Below, piece by piece: positions 18,197 through 27,917 of a DNA stretch of 64,000 nucleotides (its first letter is position 1; each line of letters starts with the position of its first letter). This DNA is from Bradyrhizobium monzae (lineage in GTDB: Bacteria; Pseudomonadota; Alphaproteobacteria; Rhizobiales; Xanthobacteraceae): positions 1,798,001-1,862,000 of the forward strand of contig NZ_JAIRDQ010000001.1 in the NCBI RefSeq assembly GCF_021458635.1. The letters run 5' to 3'. Under the pieces are notes generated by a model that was given only the letters and a program-made list of their open reading frames with translations, ran no database searches and was not told the origin of the DNA. Made by a program: the position numbers and the translations under genes.

Positions 18197-18943
18197 TCAG
18201 GCCAGGGTGGCGGCTGGAGCGCTGAGCGGCGCCCGAACGAGAACCGGCCGCAACACAGCCGGGCGCTGATTATTGCGGTCGAACAGCATTCGTCGTTCAA
18301 ACGCATTCGAACGCATGATCGGAAAGCGTGTCAGCACCTTCTCCCGAAGGTTCTTGAAATCGGACGCCATCAACGACGTCTTCATCGTATGCCAGCCCGG
18401 AAACGCGCGCGGTTCGGCAACAGGCTCATGCAAAAACACGCGGCGGTAAAATGGCTGATGATCGGGGCGCACCATCGCGAGGCCCGTATCGGCATTGAAA
18501 TATTCGCAAGCCAGATAGGCCAGCCGCAGGGTCAGATAGGGGAGTTCTGGAAGTCGCTTGGCTTTCTCAGGATCGGCGGCAAGTCGAGCTGGATCGACGA
18601 AAACCTCACCCCGATCGAGGCGCCTGTGGAGAACATCGCCATACAATTCAGTCGAATAGGACATGCGCCATTCCCGCGTCAGGAGATGGATGCGGACGGA
18701 ACTGCACAGCTCTCCATCGACGTAAACGCCGAATATCCAGACGTTGGGCGCGTCGTCATAGACATCGCGGACCTGACAAGTTTCTGATGGTAAGATCAGT
18801 CCGCCATTCAGATACGCTTTGTAGCGTAGAAGGTAGACGGAATCTCTGTCTTCGGGAGACTCGATCAGCCGGTAGTCGATGCGATCGAACAGCGCTGCCC
18901 CGCGTACCGGCGACGGCCTGCGTGGCTCGGCTTCAGACGACAT
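18197..18943 (-). CDS. FeeM-like N-acyl amino acid synthase (LuxI-fold acyltransferase)
   Basis: A 248-residue protein with the pattern of FeeM/autoinducer synthase-like GNAT acyltransferases: YRLIESPEDRDSVYLLRYKAYLNGGLI at about 25-51, then WIFGVYVDGELCSSVRIHLL, a FVDPARLAADPEKAKRLPELPYLTLRLAYLACEYFNAD core and MVRPDHQPFYRRVF. FeeM uses acyl-ACP to acylate amino acids such as tyrosine. No luxR gene is nearby. It sits between pal and a c-di-GMP protein on the same strand, inside the tol-pal region. The assignment rests on motif layout; the product is unknown. Confidence 0.7.
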   Translation of the reverse strand: MSSEAEPRRPSPVRGAALFDRIDYRLIESPEDRDSVYLLRYKAYLNGGLILPSETCQVRDVYDDAPNVWIFGVYVDGELCSSVRIHLLTREWRMSYSTELYGDVLHRRLDRGEVFVDPARLAADPEKAKRLPELPYLTLRLAYLACEYFNADTGLAMVRPDHQPFYRRVFLHEPVAEPRAFPGWHTMKTSLMASDFKNLREKVLTRFPIMRSNAFERRMLFDRNNQRPAVLRPVLVRAPLSAPAATLA

Positions 18944-18944
18944 C

Positions 18945-19020
18945 CGGTACTCCCAAACCTCTAAACAACTTCCGCGAGTACCGAAAGATTAAAGCTTTCT
19001 TAACATAATTGCAAAGCTTT
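18945..19020. promoter_or_regulatory. repeat-rich leader upstream of the FeeM-like gene
   Basis: Directly before the gene lie an 8-bp inverted repeat (CGGTACTC at 18945-18952, GAGTACCG at 18976-18983) and two copies of the palindrome AAAGCTTT at 18991-18998 and 19013-19020, 22 bases apart, i.e. about two helical turns. The region is AT-rich compared with its surroundings. It looks like a promoter with regulatory sites; no regulator can be named. Confidence 0.4.
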
Positions 19021-19107
19021 AGAGGGGTTAGGGTTAACCTTTTGAGGCCCGCAAAACCACGGGTACAGCCCGGTATCTCTCGTGTGAAGGTCGAGCGTTG
19101 GACGAAA

Positions 19108-21435
19108 CTAGGCGAGTGATCGTGAGGAGACGACCATCAAATGGTCCTGCATGCGATTGCCATGCGAAGCATTGAGCAATTGACGGACCCGCACGGCCGG
19201 GACCGGACGGCTGAACAGGTAACCCTGTCCTTCGGTGACGGTGCCATCGGCGATGATCAGCTCTAGCTGCTCGCTGGTCTCGATGCCCTCGACCACGACC
19301 GCCATGCCGAGGTCTGCCGACAGGCGCGCCACACCGCGCAACAGCGTCAGCGGACGGTCGGTGTCGATGCCCTCGAGGAAGGAACGGTCGATCTTGACCT
19401 TCTGCATCGGGAAATTGTGCAGGTAGCTGAGGCTCGAATAACCGGTGCCGAAATCGTCCAGCGAGATGCGCACCCCGAGCGCATGCAGCTGCGACAGGAT
19501 ATCGTGGGTGAGCTGGGTGTTGCGCAGCAGCGAGGATTCGGTGATCTCGATCTCGAGGCGATGCGCCGGCAGGCCCGAGACTTCGAGCGCATAGCGGATC
19601 TCGCTCAGCACGTCGCGTTGGTGGAATTGCTGCGGGGAGAAGTTGACGGCGACGCTGACACCCTCCGGCCACTTGATGCATTCCATGCAGGCTCGGCGCA
19701 GGATCCAGCGGCCGAGATCGACGATCAGGCCCATGTCCTCGGCGACAGGGATGATGTCGACCGGGGAGACCGTGCCGCGGACCGGATGATTCCAGCGCAG
19801 CAAAGCCTCGCAGGTGGTGATCCTGCCGGACTTCAGATTGACGAGCGGCTGGTAGAACAGCTCGAACTCCTCGTTGGCAAGCGCCTTGCGCAGGTCGAGC
19901 TCGAGGATGCGGCGGGCTTCGACAATCGCCGCCATCTCGTCGCGAAAGAAGCAGAAGGTGCCGCGGCCGTCGGCCTTGGCGCGGTAAAGCGCCATGTCGG
20001 CGTTCTTGAGCAGCGTGTCGGCGCTGACGCCCTCCGGCGGGGTCAGTGCAATGCCGACGCTGGCGCCGATCTCGACCAGATGATTGTCGATGCGGTAGCG
20101 CTCGCTCAGGCGCTCGACGATACGGCGAGCGAGGCTCGCGGCATCCTCGGCCGCACTGATGTTCTGCTGGAACACGACGAACTCGTCACCGCCGAAGCGG
20201 GCTACGAAATCCTCCGGTCGCAGCATCTCCCGCAGGCGGTTGGCGACCGCACAGAGGAGTTGGTCGCCGGAGGGATGGCCAAGCGTGTCGTTGACCTGCT
20301 TGAACTGATCGAGGTCGATGAACAACAGCGCGGAGAGGCGCTCGGCATGATGCGATGCCGCCAGCAGAGATTCGATCTCGTTGCGGAAATGGACGCGGTT
20401 GGGAAGCGCGGTCAATTCGTCGTAACGGGCAAGATGGGTGATCTTGGCCTCGGCGTTGCGCCGCTCGGTCACATCCTCGAGCAGCAGCACCGCGCCTCCG
20501 TCGGCCATCGGCTGGACGGTCCAGGACAATGATCGGTTTCGTGCTGCGTCAGGATCGATGGTAACGATCTCCTGCGCTTGCGAATTCTCGATCCCGGCGA
20601 TGATCATCTCGCCGCTCGCAGCGGAGATGGAGCCGGAGCTGACGCACGCGGCCAGGATGTCACGCGCGGTGGTGCCACCCCGAACGAGATCGTCGGGGAG
20701 CTCCAACATCTCGCCGAACCGGTGATTCATCACCGCAAGTTGTCTGTCGACGCGGAACATGCACAGACCGTGCGGCATGTTGTTCAAGGCGGTATCGAAT
20801 TGGCCGGCGAGCGCCGCTTCGCGTTCGCGTGCCACGACCGCGCGCATGAATATTCTGTGCAGGTTGGCCGAGAGCTGCATGATCGCCAGCAGAAACGCGC
20901 CGCTGACGAACGCCATCGCGATGTAGTAAGGCGTGCCGCGTACCGCCAAGGCAATCACCGCGGGACCGAACTGAAGCAGGGCCTGCTGATGAAATATTGA
21001 TGGCCGACCGTAAGCTCTTCCCGCTCCTCCGGCCACGATCCCGGTGGTGACGGACAGAGCAATGAGGTGGACTACGGCGTCATCGTTGCTCAATAAAGCG
21101 GTCGAGCACCATGTGCCGATCGCGACGGCTTGAATCAACGCACCGATTCGATAGCGCTTCTGCCACTTGCCGGCTTCTTCGGCCGTGAGGGCCGACTTGC
21201 GCGGGTCGAAGCGCCGCAGATCGAACACACGGATCGCGCCTGCAACGACAAGAAACAGGACGCACGCCCAAAGCAGGGTTTGTCCCGTCTTCAGCGCGGT
21301 TAGGCCCGCCGCAAAAGCGACGAAGACGATACCCGCGAACAACGGGCCGGACGCTTCGAACAGCGAATCGATCAGCGCCGCCGAAAGATTCGAGGGCTTT
21401 TGATCGATCCCGCCTGTCTGGCTTGCGAGCTGCAT
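19108..21435 (-). CDS. membrane GGDEF/EAL cyclic-di-GMP signalling protein
   Basis: A 775-residue protein. Residues about 25-190 form five to six membrane spans, 212-325 look like a PAS domain, 330-500 are a diguanylate cyclase domain with intact GGDEF at 415-419, and 510-760 are an EAL phosphodiesterase domain with EAL at 543-545, plus EITES, DDFGTGYSS and KIDRSF. Both active-site signatures look intact, so it may be bifunctional or have one regulatory domain. It adjusts c-di-GMP and hence motility or biofilm. It lies between tolB and the FeeM-like gene, all on the minus strand. Confidence 0.94.
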   Translation of the reverse strand: MQLASQTGGIDQKPSNLSAALIDSLFEASGPLFAGIVFVAFAAGLTALKTGQTLLWACVLFLVVAGAIRVFDLRRFDPRKSALTAEEAGKWQKRYRIGALIQAVAIGTWCSTALLSNDDAVVHLIALSVTTGIVAGGAGRAYGRPSIFHQQALLQFGPAVIALAVRGTPYYIAMAFVSGAFLLAIMQLSANLHRIFMRAVVAREREAALAGQFDTALNNMPHGLCMFRVDRQLAVMNHRFGEMLELPDDLVRGGTTARDILAACVSSGSISAASGEMIIAGIENSQAQEIVTIDPDAARNRSLSWTVQPMADGGAVLLLEDVTERRNAEAKITHLARYDELTALPNRVHFRNEIESLLAASHHAERLSALLFIDLDQFKQVNDTLGHPSGDQLLCAVANRLREMLRPEDFVARFGGDEFVVFQQNISAAEDAASLARRIVERLSERYRIDNHLVEIGASVGIALTPPEGVSADTLLKNADMALYRAKADGRGTFCFFRDEMAAIVEARRILELDLRKALANEEFELFYQPLVNLKSGRITTCEALLRWNHPVRGTVSPVDIIPVAEDMGLIVDLGRWILRRACMECIKWPEGVSVAVNFSPQQFHQRDVLSEIRYALEVSGLPAHRLEIEITESSLLRNTQLTHDILSQLHALGVRISLDDFGTGYSSLSYLHNFPMQKVKIDRSFLEGIDTDRPLTLLRGVARLSADLGMAVVVEGIETSEQLELIIADGTVTEGQGYLFSRPVPAVRVRQLLNASHGNRMQDHLMVVSSRSLA

Positions 21436-21648
21436 TTGAGTTTGTACGCGCGTCCTGTTTGCCGCGTAGTTTTACCCAGACCAGATGAAGCCTTTCTGAG
21501 GGAACATCGTTAAAGTCGGGTTGTTTTTCGGCAATAGCGAAACTGTTTCCGCTGAAATATCAAGCAACTAGGCAAGGCTTGCCGGGCACAAGGTGAAGGA
21601 AAGCTTGCCGCGCGCGCAGAAACCCGAGAAATCGGCGCTTTTTTTTTC

Positions 21649-21677
21649 GAAAAACATCGCGCGTCACAGGACGCGCG
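21649..21677 (-). terminator. rho-independent terminator after tolB
   Basis: CGCGCGTC and GACGCGCG (21658-21677) form an 8-bp stem with a 4-base loop; the minus strand continues ATGTTTTTCG. It directly follows the tolB stop and should end the tolQRAB message. Confidence 0.75.
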
Positions 21678-21681
21678 AGGT

Positions 21682-23082
21682 CTATTGACCTGCGGTCGCC
21701 GACAGCAGCGGCGACCACGCCGGATCGGAGGCGAAGCCGGGCGTCGGCACCTTCAGCTCGTTGCGGCCCGAGATGTCGACGGAGAACAGCGACGGTCCGC
21801 CATTGCCGCCGGGATCGCGGAAGAACATCAGCACGCGACCGTTCGGCGAGAAGGTCGGGCCCTCATTGTGATAGCCGGAGGTGAGGAGCCGCTCGCCGGA
21901 GCCGTCCGGCTTCATGACGCCGATAGAGAACTGCCCACCGCCCTGCCGGGTGAAGGCGATGTAATCGCCGCGCGGCGACCACACCGGTGTCGAATAGGTG
22001 GCGTTGTTGTCGTCCTTGGAGAAAGAGATGCGCTGCGCCTGTCCGCCGCCCGCCGCCATCACATAGATCTGCGACCTGCCGCCGCGATCGGACTCGAAGC
22101 AGATACGCGTGCCGTCCGGCGAGTAGGACGGAGACGTGTCGATCGCCGGCGTGTCGGTCAGGCGCGTGGTCGAGCGCGAGCGCAAATCCATCACGAACAG
22201 GTTGGAATTGCCGCCCTGCTGCAGGCTCATGATGACGCGCTGGCCGTCCGGCGAGAACCTTGGAGCAAAGGTCATGCCGGGGAAGTTGCCGACGATCTCG
22301 CGCTGGCCGGTCTCGATGTTGAAGAGATAGACCTTCGGATCGCCCTGCCCGAACTCCATATAGGTGATCTCTTGCGAGTTCGGCGAGAAGCGCGGCGTCA
22401 GCACGAGATCGGCGCCGCGGGTCAGATAGCGCACATTGGCGCCATCCTGATCCATCATCGCCAGCCGCTTGACGCGGCGCTCCTTCGGCCCGGACTCGTC
22501 GACGAACACGACGCGGCTGTCGAAGTAGCCCTTTTCGCCGGTCATCTGCTCGTAGATCTGGTCGGAGATGATGTGGGCGATGCGGCGCCAATATTCCGGC
22601 GAAGTGAAATATTGCTGGCCTGCGAGCTGCTGGCCGGTGACGACGTCCCACAGCCGGAATTCGGCCTTGAGGCGGCCGTCCGGCTGCCGCGTCATGCGGC
22701 CGGTGACGAGGGCCTGCGCGTTGAGGGTCTTCCAGTTCTGGAATTGCGGCGCGACGTCGATGTTGCTGATGCGCTCGATGAAAGCGGCCTGGTCGATCGG
22801 GGCGAACAGGCCCGAGCGCTTCAGGTTGTTGGTGATGACCTGGGTGACGCCGTTGCTGACATCGCCGTCGGCAGGTGAGCCCGGCACGAAACCGGTGATC
22901 GCGATCGGGATCGGACGAAACTCGGTGGGATCGATGCGGAGCCGCCCCTGCTGCTGCGGCTGTTGGGCGAAGGCCTGGCCGCCCCCGAGCAATGCGAGCG
23001 TCGACCCGGTCAGGGTCATGAAGCGGCGGCGGTTCATCGATCGAACGTCATTCATCGGAAAATTCTTTTGTTCGGATGTCAC
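21682..23082 (-). CDS. tolB: Tol-Pal system beta-propeller protein TolB
   Basis: A 466-residue periplasmic protein. An N-terminal domain ([42 protein letters not shown]) is followed by WD40-like repeats of the TolB type ([40 protein letters not shown]). The signal peptide [23 protein letters not shown] has the Tat-like RRRFM pattern. I use the GTG at 23082, whose GTGA overlaps the tolA stop and implies coupling; ATGs at 23055 and 23037 are alternatives that keep the signal. TolB binds Pal at the outer membrane. Confidence 0.96.
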   Translation of the reverse strand: MTSEQKNFPMNDVRSMNRRRFMTLTGSTLALLGGGQAFAQQPQQQGRLRIDPTEFRPIPIAITGFVPGSPADGDVSNGVTQVITNNLKRSGLFAPIDQAAFIERISNIDVAPQFQNWKTLNAQALVTGRMTRQPDGRLKAEFRLWDVVTGQQLAGQQYFTSPEYWRRIAHIISDQIYEQMTGEKGYFDSRVVFVDESGPKERRVKRLAMMDQDGANVRYLTRGADLVLTPRFSPNSQEITYMEFGQGDPKVYLFNIETGQREIVGNFPGMTFAPRFSPDGQRVIMSLQQGGNSNLFVMDLRSRSTTRLTDTPAIDTSPSYSPDGTRICFESDRGGRSQIYVMAAGGGQAQRISFSKDDNNATYSTPVWSPRGDYIAFTRQGGGQFSIGVMKPDGSGERLLTSGYHNEGPTFSPNGRVLMFFRDPGGNGGPSLFSVDISGRNELKVPTPGFASDPAWSPLLSATAGQ

Positions 23083-24038
23083 AACATGTCTTTCAGGCCG
23101 AAAGTCATCGGAATGAGCTTCCAGCTATCGTATTGCTGCTTCGGCAGGAACGAATAGACCTGGCACTGCACGATGGCGCGCTTGGCACTCTCCGCCACCG
23201 CCTGGGCGATCGACCGCGACGGTCCTCGCACCGCGACGATGACCGGCTCCGACGCCAGCGATCCGTCGACCCTCATGGGAATGTCGATGTCGGCTTCGTA
23301 CAGATTGGCGTCCTGTCCGTTATAGGTGGGCGTGAAGCAGCGCTTGACCGCGCCCTGGAACGCACCTTGCCAGGTCGCGACATTGTTGGCGGCTGTCCCG
23401 GACGTCGAGCCCAGCGAAGCGGACGCATTCAGTGCTGATCCCGCGAGCTCGTGCCGGGTCGCAGCACGCTTGTCGAGGTCGCGCTGAATCTGCGCGGGGT
23501 CGAAGCTACGCTCCTTGGGCTTCGGCTGCTGCTGCGGCTGGACGGCCGCGACCTTCTGCTCCACCGGCTTGGGGGGCGGCTTCTTGGTGTCGAGCTTCTT
23601 CTGGAGCTCCGCGATCGGATCTTCCTTGGCCGGGTCAGGCTTCTTCTCCTGCGGCTTCGGCTCGTCCTTGGGCTTGGTCTCCGCGACCGGCTTCGGCGGA
23701 TCGGGCTTCTTCTCGACCGGCTTTTCGACAGGCTTCGGCGGCGTATCGGGGGTCGAGTTGGTCTTGATCAGCTCCTTCTTCTCGGTGACCTTGCCGACGG
23801 CATCTTCCTCGGGCTTGGCCTCGGCGATCTTCTCGACCTTGGGTTTCGGCTCTTCCTTCTTGCCGGTCTTCTGCCCGTTGGTGATCTGCGCGAGCTGGTC
23901 GGTGGAGATGATGTCGATCGGCAGCGACTCTTCCGGTGCGATGAAGGCCTTGCTGCTAAAGGTGAGCAGCCCCCATCCAATCACGAGGACGTGGAGGGCA
24001 ATCGACGCAACCAGTGTCTTGTCGACGTTCACCTTCAC
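23079..24038 (-). CDS. tolA: Tol-Pal envelope spanning protein TolA
   Basis: A 319-residue inner membrane protein. A single span lies near residues 9-27 ([18 protein letters not shown]), followed by a long Lys/Pro/Glu-rich periplasmic domain full of KPxPKP-like repeats (about 58-180) and a compact C-terminal domain ([20 protein letters not shown]...) of TonB/TolA type. It connects TolQ-TolR energy to Pal at the outer membrane. Its start lies 4 bases from the tolR stop and its stop overlaps the tolB start. Confidence 0.93.
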   Translation of the reverse strand: MKVNVDKTLVASIALHVLVIGWGLLTFSSKAFIAPEESLPIDIISTDQLAQITNGQKTGKKEEPKPKVEKIAEAKPEEDAVGKVTEKKELIKTNSTPDTPPKPVEKPVEKKPDPPKPVAETKPKDEPKPQEKKPDPAKEDPIAELQKKLDTKKPPPKPVEQKVAAVQPQQQPKPKERSFDPAQIQRDLDKRAATRHELAGSALNASASLGSTSGTAANNVATWQGAFQGAVKRCFTPTYNGQDANLYEADIDIPMRVDGSLASEPVIVAVRGPSRSIAQAVAESAKRAIVQCQVYSFLPKQQYDSWKLIPMTFGLKDML

Positions 24039-24042
24039 CGGC

Positions 24043-24495
24043 TTAGGACCCCTGATCCGCCTCGGTGACGAGCGCCAGCTTCTTGAAGCCCGCGCCCGAC
24101 AATTGGCCCATTACCTTGGCCACGGTGCCGTAATCCGCCTTCTTGTCGGCGCGCAGATAGATGCGCTCCTCGAGCCCGCCACGTGCATCCGTGATCGCCT
24201 TCAGCTTCGGGATCAGTTCGTTGATCGCGATCTCGGCGTCGTTGATGAACACCTTGCCGTTGATGTCGACCGACATCTGGATCGGCTTCTGGTCATTGGT
24301 TTCGAGGCTCTTGGCCTGGGTCTGCGGCAGGTCGAGCGGCACGCCCACGGTCAAGAGCGGCGCCGACACCATGAAGATGATGAGCAGCACCAGCATCACG
24401 TCGACCATCGGCGTGACGTTGATTTCGGCCATGACCGGCTTGCGCCGGCCGCGACGGCCGCCGCCTCCGGACGAACTGGCTACGTTCATGCCCAT
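24043..24495 (-). CDS. tolR: Tol-Pal proton channel subunit TolR
   Basis: A 150-residue ExbD/TolR protein. One membrane span (MVDVMLVLLIIFMVSAPLL) carries the essential Asp that conducts protons; a periplasmic domain follows (LPQTQAKSLETNDQKPIQMSVDINGKVFINDAEI). The Gly/Arg-rich cytoplasmic N-terminus (GGGGRRGRRKPVMAEINVTP) is typical. It forms the TolQ-TolR stator in the inner membrane. Second gene in tolQRAB, starting 44 bases after the tolQ stop. Confidence 0.95.
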   Translation of the reverse strand: MGMNVASSSGGGGRRGRRKPVMAEINVTPMVDVMLVLLIIFMVSAPLLTVGVPLDLPQTQAKSLETNDQKPIQMSVDINGKVFINDAEIAINELIPKLKAITDARGGLEERIYLRADKKADYGTVAKVMGQLSGAGFKKLALVTEADQGS

Positions 24496-24538
24496 GGCTT
24501 GGTGCCCAATCCCGCCTTCACACTATACATGCCGTCCG

Positions 24539-25255
<717 letters not shown>

Positions 25256-25847
25256 CAGAAGTATCCTCTCAAGACGATCGTTTTTTGGCGATCGTTACCT
25301 ATGTCCCGGCCCGCAAATGGCGTCCGGTTCCCCAACAGCCGCGCTAGCACCGGCACGGCCGGCAAGCCCGCTCAAAGCCTTGTCTTTCTGGGGTGCAGGG
25401 GCTTGTCCAAAGCCGCCGCCTGCATTCCCTGCCAAGATGTCAAAACTAAGGGCCTCGACGACAGCTCCGGGCGCGATTGTCCATCATTACCAGAGCCCGG
25501 CGATGGTTAATGCTGGGTTACCAGCGACGAATTTGGTCGCGGGAAAGGTAAGCGCAGCAGGCGGTTGGCGGGGATGTTGGATACATGGAGGCTATCGGCC
25601 CCGCGCGAGCTGCGTGCCCTCCCTCTTTGGGGCCCTTGCGGGAGCGAGGGCGAGTCAGGGGCTCCCACACGGCACACTTTTTCGGTTGGCGTTCTCGCGG
25701 CGCGTTTCGTCCGCGCGGGGCGCACGCCGCATCCGAAATTCGACACAGCTCTATTGTTTTTGTCTGCAACGCGCCCGAGAGTGTCGATGGGCTGCCCGAC
25801 AACCGATGGTGGTGATCAATGAGCTGCCCGTCATATGGGAGGTCTTC
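25256..25847. other. 592-base intergenic region upstream of tolQ
   Basis: I see no convincing gene. Close to tolQ there is a 7-bp perfect hairpin, ACGATCG (25274-25280) and CGATCGT (25289-25295), starting 19 bases before the tolQ start codon. The remaining sequence is GC-rich without clear structure. It must contain the tolQ promoter and that of the rightward small gene at 25848. Confidence 0.5.
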
Positions 25848-26135
25848 ATGGAACAGATTCTGATCAACCTCGTCTCAGGTGCGCTTGGTGGAGTTGGCGC
25901 GGGCAAGTCTTCGCCGACATTTGATCTCGGAATGGCTGGAAACGTCATTTCCGGTCTGGTCGGTGGTGGCGTGCTCGGCCAGATCGTGACGATGTTGCTT
26001 CCGTCCGTCATGGCCGCAGCGCAATCGGGAAATCTCAGCGTTGGCGGCGTCGTGTCACAGGTTGTCGCCGGTGGCGCCGGCGGGGCGATACTCACCGCGA
26101 TCATTGGCGCCATCAAGAACAAGGCCTCCGCCTGA
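25848..26135 (+). CDS. small Gly-rich hydrophobic protein
   Basis: A 95-residue protein with GGAGG six bases upstream of its ATG. It is nearly all small and hydrophobic residues: MEQILINLVSGALGGVGAGK, then AGNVISGLVGGGVLGQIVTMLLPSV and VVSQVVAGGAGGAILTAIIGAIKNK. The Gly-zipper-like repeats suggest a membrane-inserting or self-assembling protein. No family with known function is recognised. Transcribed away from tolQ. Confidence 0.7.
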   Translation: MEQILINLVSGALGGVGAGKSSPTFDLGMAGNVISGLVGGGVLGQIVTMLLPSVMAAAQSGNLSVGGVVSQVVAGGAGGAILTAIIGAIKNKASA

Positions 26136-26151
26136 TCCGTCGGACCGCGAA

Positions 26152-26862
26152 CTACCACTTCTCCTTCGAGGTCCGAACGTCGAGCTCGAACGACCAGGCT
26201 CGCTCGGGCTGGCGGTAGAGGAATGCGAAGGCATCGACGATGCCCTCGATGCTGATCAGGCTGTCCTCGCGGCCGGCGGCGTCGGGAAAGCGCGAGAAGA
26301 TCTTGTCGCCGGCGATCGCGCCGTCGACCACGACATGGCCGACATGGATGCCGTCGGGCGCGTATTCCTTGGCCATGGCCTGCGCCAGCGTGCGCACGCC
26401 TGATTTGGCCGAGTTGAACGCGCCGTAGCCGGAGCGTCCGCGGAGCGAGGCGCTGGCGCCGGTGAAGAGCAGCGTGCCGGTCTTCTTCGGCACCATGCGG
26501 CGCACCGCTTCGCGGCCGAACAGGAAGCCGCCGAAGCAGACCACGCGCCAGGCATTCTCGAAATAATCGGCGTCCATCTCGATGATCTTTCCCGGCGTGT
26601 TGTTGCCGGCGTTGTAGATCGCGAGGTCGAGGTCTTCGCCGCCGGCATCGAACAGGGCGGTGATGTCGCTCTCCCTTGTCGCGTCCGCCACGACAGGCGT
26701 GGCCACGCCGCCGGCCTTCGCGATATCATCCACGACCGCCTGCAACGCCGACCGCGTCCGACCCGCGACGATCACCTTGAGCCCCTCGGCTGCAAAACGC
26801 TTGCAGAGCTGGGCGCCAAGGCCGCGCTCCGGTCCGACGCCGATCACGATTGCCGTCTTCAT
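26152..26862 (-). CDS. short-chain dehydrogenase/reductase
   Basis: A 236-residue SDR-like protein. The nucleotide motif is the variant GVGPERGLG near residues 7-15 rather than TGxxxGxG, NAGNN lies near 85, and YGAFNSAKSG gives a YxxxxxK-type spacing instead of YxxxK, so catalysis may differ from classical SDRs. GGAG lies upstream of the ATG at 26862. It lies 33 bases downstream of the serine acetyltransferase gene on the same strand and is probably co-transcribed. Confidence 0.83.
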   Translation of the reverse strand: MKTAIVIGVGPERGLGAQLCKRFAAEGLKVIVAGRTRSALQAVVDDIAKAGGVATPVVADATRESDITALFDAGGEDLDLAIYNAGNNTPGKIIEMDADYFENAWRVVCFGGFLFGREAVRRMVPKKTGTLLFTGASASLRGRSGYGAFNSAKSGVRTLAQAMAKEYAPDGIHVGHVVVDGAIAGDKIFSRFPDAAGREDSLISIEGIVDAFAFLYRQPERAWSFELDVRTSKEKW

Positions 26863-26895
26863 TGCACGCTCCGACAAATGAAAGCTGATGATGGA

Positions 26896-27665
26896 TCACG
26901 CCGCCGAGGCGGGCTCGGGGCAGTTGGTCAGCCGCGCGGGATTGCCGACCGCGGTGCAGCCGCCGGGCACATCCGATGTCACGACCGTGCCGGCGCCGAT
27001 TTTCGCAAGATCGCCGATGCTGATATCGCCGAGAATGCTTGCGCCGGCGCCGATATAGACACCGCGCCCGATGCGCGGCGAGCGCGTCGGCAATTCACCG
27101 CCGCGGCCGATGCTGACGTTCTGCAGGATCGTCACCTCGTCGCCGATCACGACATTGGCGCCGATCACGATGCCGGTGGCGTGATCGAGATAGACGGACG
27201 CGCCGATCTGCGCGGCCGGGTGGATGCTGACCTGCAGGACGTTCGACGCCTCGTTCTGAAACAGCAGCGCCGCATCGCGATGGTCATGACGCCAGAGCCA
27301 GTGCGAGACGCGCCAGGCTTGCAGCGCGACATAGCCTTTGAAATGCAGCAACGGCGCCAACAGGTTGGCGATGGCTGGATCGCTGCGCGTGATGGCCTGC
27401 AAATCGCGGCCGGCCGCTTCGATCAATTCGGGTGAGCCGCGAAAGGCGTCGCGGGCAAAGGCGGTGAAACGCGCGCGCTCCGCTGCCGAGCCACCAAGCC
27501 TGCGCCCGATCAGATCGGCCAGGGCGGCGCCAAAATCGTCATGAACGAGGACGGCATCGGCAAGGGATTTGCCAAAGACAGGATCGGCCGCCGTCGCGCG
27601 CCGCGCCTCGCCTCGCCGCGTATCGTCTGCCAAAGACCATCGGTAGTTGCGGTCGCAGCTGCCAT
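26896..27665 (-). CDS. cysE: serine O-acetyltransferase-like protein with apparent frameshift
   Basis: The bulk (in frame to 26896) is a CysE-type acetyltransferase: ADAVLVHDDFGAALADLIGRRLGG, then LQVSIHPAAQIGASVYLDHATGIVIGANVVIGDEVTILQNVSIGRGG and further left-handed beta-helix hexapeptides. CysE makes O-acetylserine for cysteine synthesis. That frame lacks a good start (only a TTG at 27633). A different frame has an ATG at 27665 with GGAGG eight bases upstream and encodes the family's N-terminal TDGLWQTIRGEARR. The two frames join near 27594-27612; removing two bases there restores the E. coli CysE spacing between EAR and the next Pro. Either a sequence error or a genuine break. Confidence 0.75.
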
Positions 27666-27777
27666 CGTCGCCGCCTCCGGTATTTTAGCACTTACATGCC
27701 GAATATAGGCCGTGGCCAGGCCGCGCGCCACGCCGCACCCCGAGCAGCATGCCGCAGGTCCCCGTGAGGCTACGAGC

Positions 27778-27807
27778 TTGCATGCCAAGCATTCGCGACC
27801 ATATAAT
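27778..27807 (+). promoter_or_regulatory. strong promoter upstream of the desaturase
   Basis: TTGCAT (27778-27783) and a perfect TATAAT (27802-27807) are separated by 18 bases. The expected start is near 27814, only about 8 bases before the terminator hairpin at 27822. Confidence 0.65.
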
Positions 27808-27821
27808 CGTTCGAATATTTC

Positions 27822-27856
27822 AAAAACCCGCGGTGGTCCGCCATCCGCGGGTTTTT
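27822..27856. terminator. intrinsic terminator between divergent genes
   Basis: AAAAACCCGCGG (27822-27833) is perfectly inverted as CCGCGGGTTTTT (27845-27856), giving a strong bidirectional hairpin with U-tract. It lies between a leftward gene and a rightward gene, so it ends neither; it must act on a transcript from the promoter at 27778 or on a small RNA. Confidence 0.8.
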
Positions 27857-27917
27857 CGTACCCGGCGCCCTTCGGCGCCGCCGACACGAAGCCCCTCACC
27901 CAAGGTCACGCCAAGAC

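Noticed and set aside
23560..23880. Lys/Pro-rich repeats in tolA as a candidate repeat or CRISPR-like array
   Set aside because: The periodicity comes from the KPxPKP-type protein linker of TolA and is not a DNA repeat with spacers.
27700..27860. Possible tRNA gene suggested by CGTTCGAATATTT before a terminator
   Set aside because: No acceptor stem, D-arm or anticodon arm can be folded around it.
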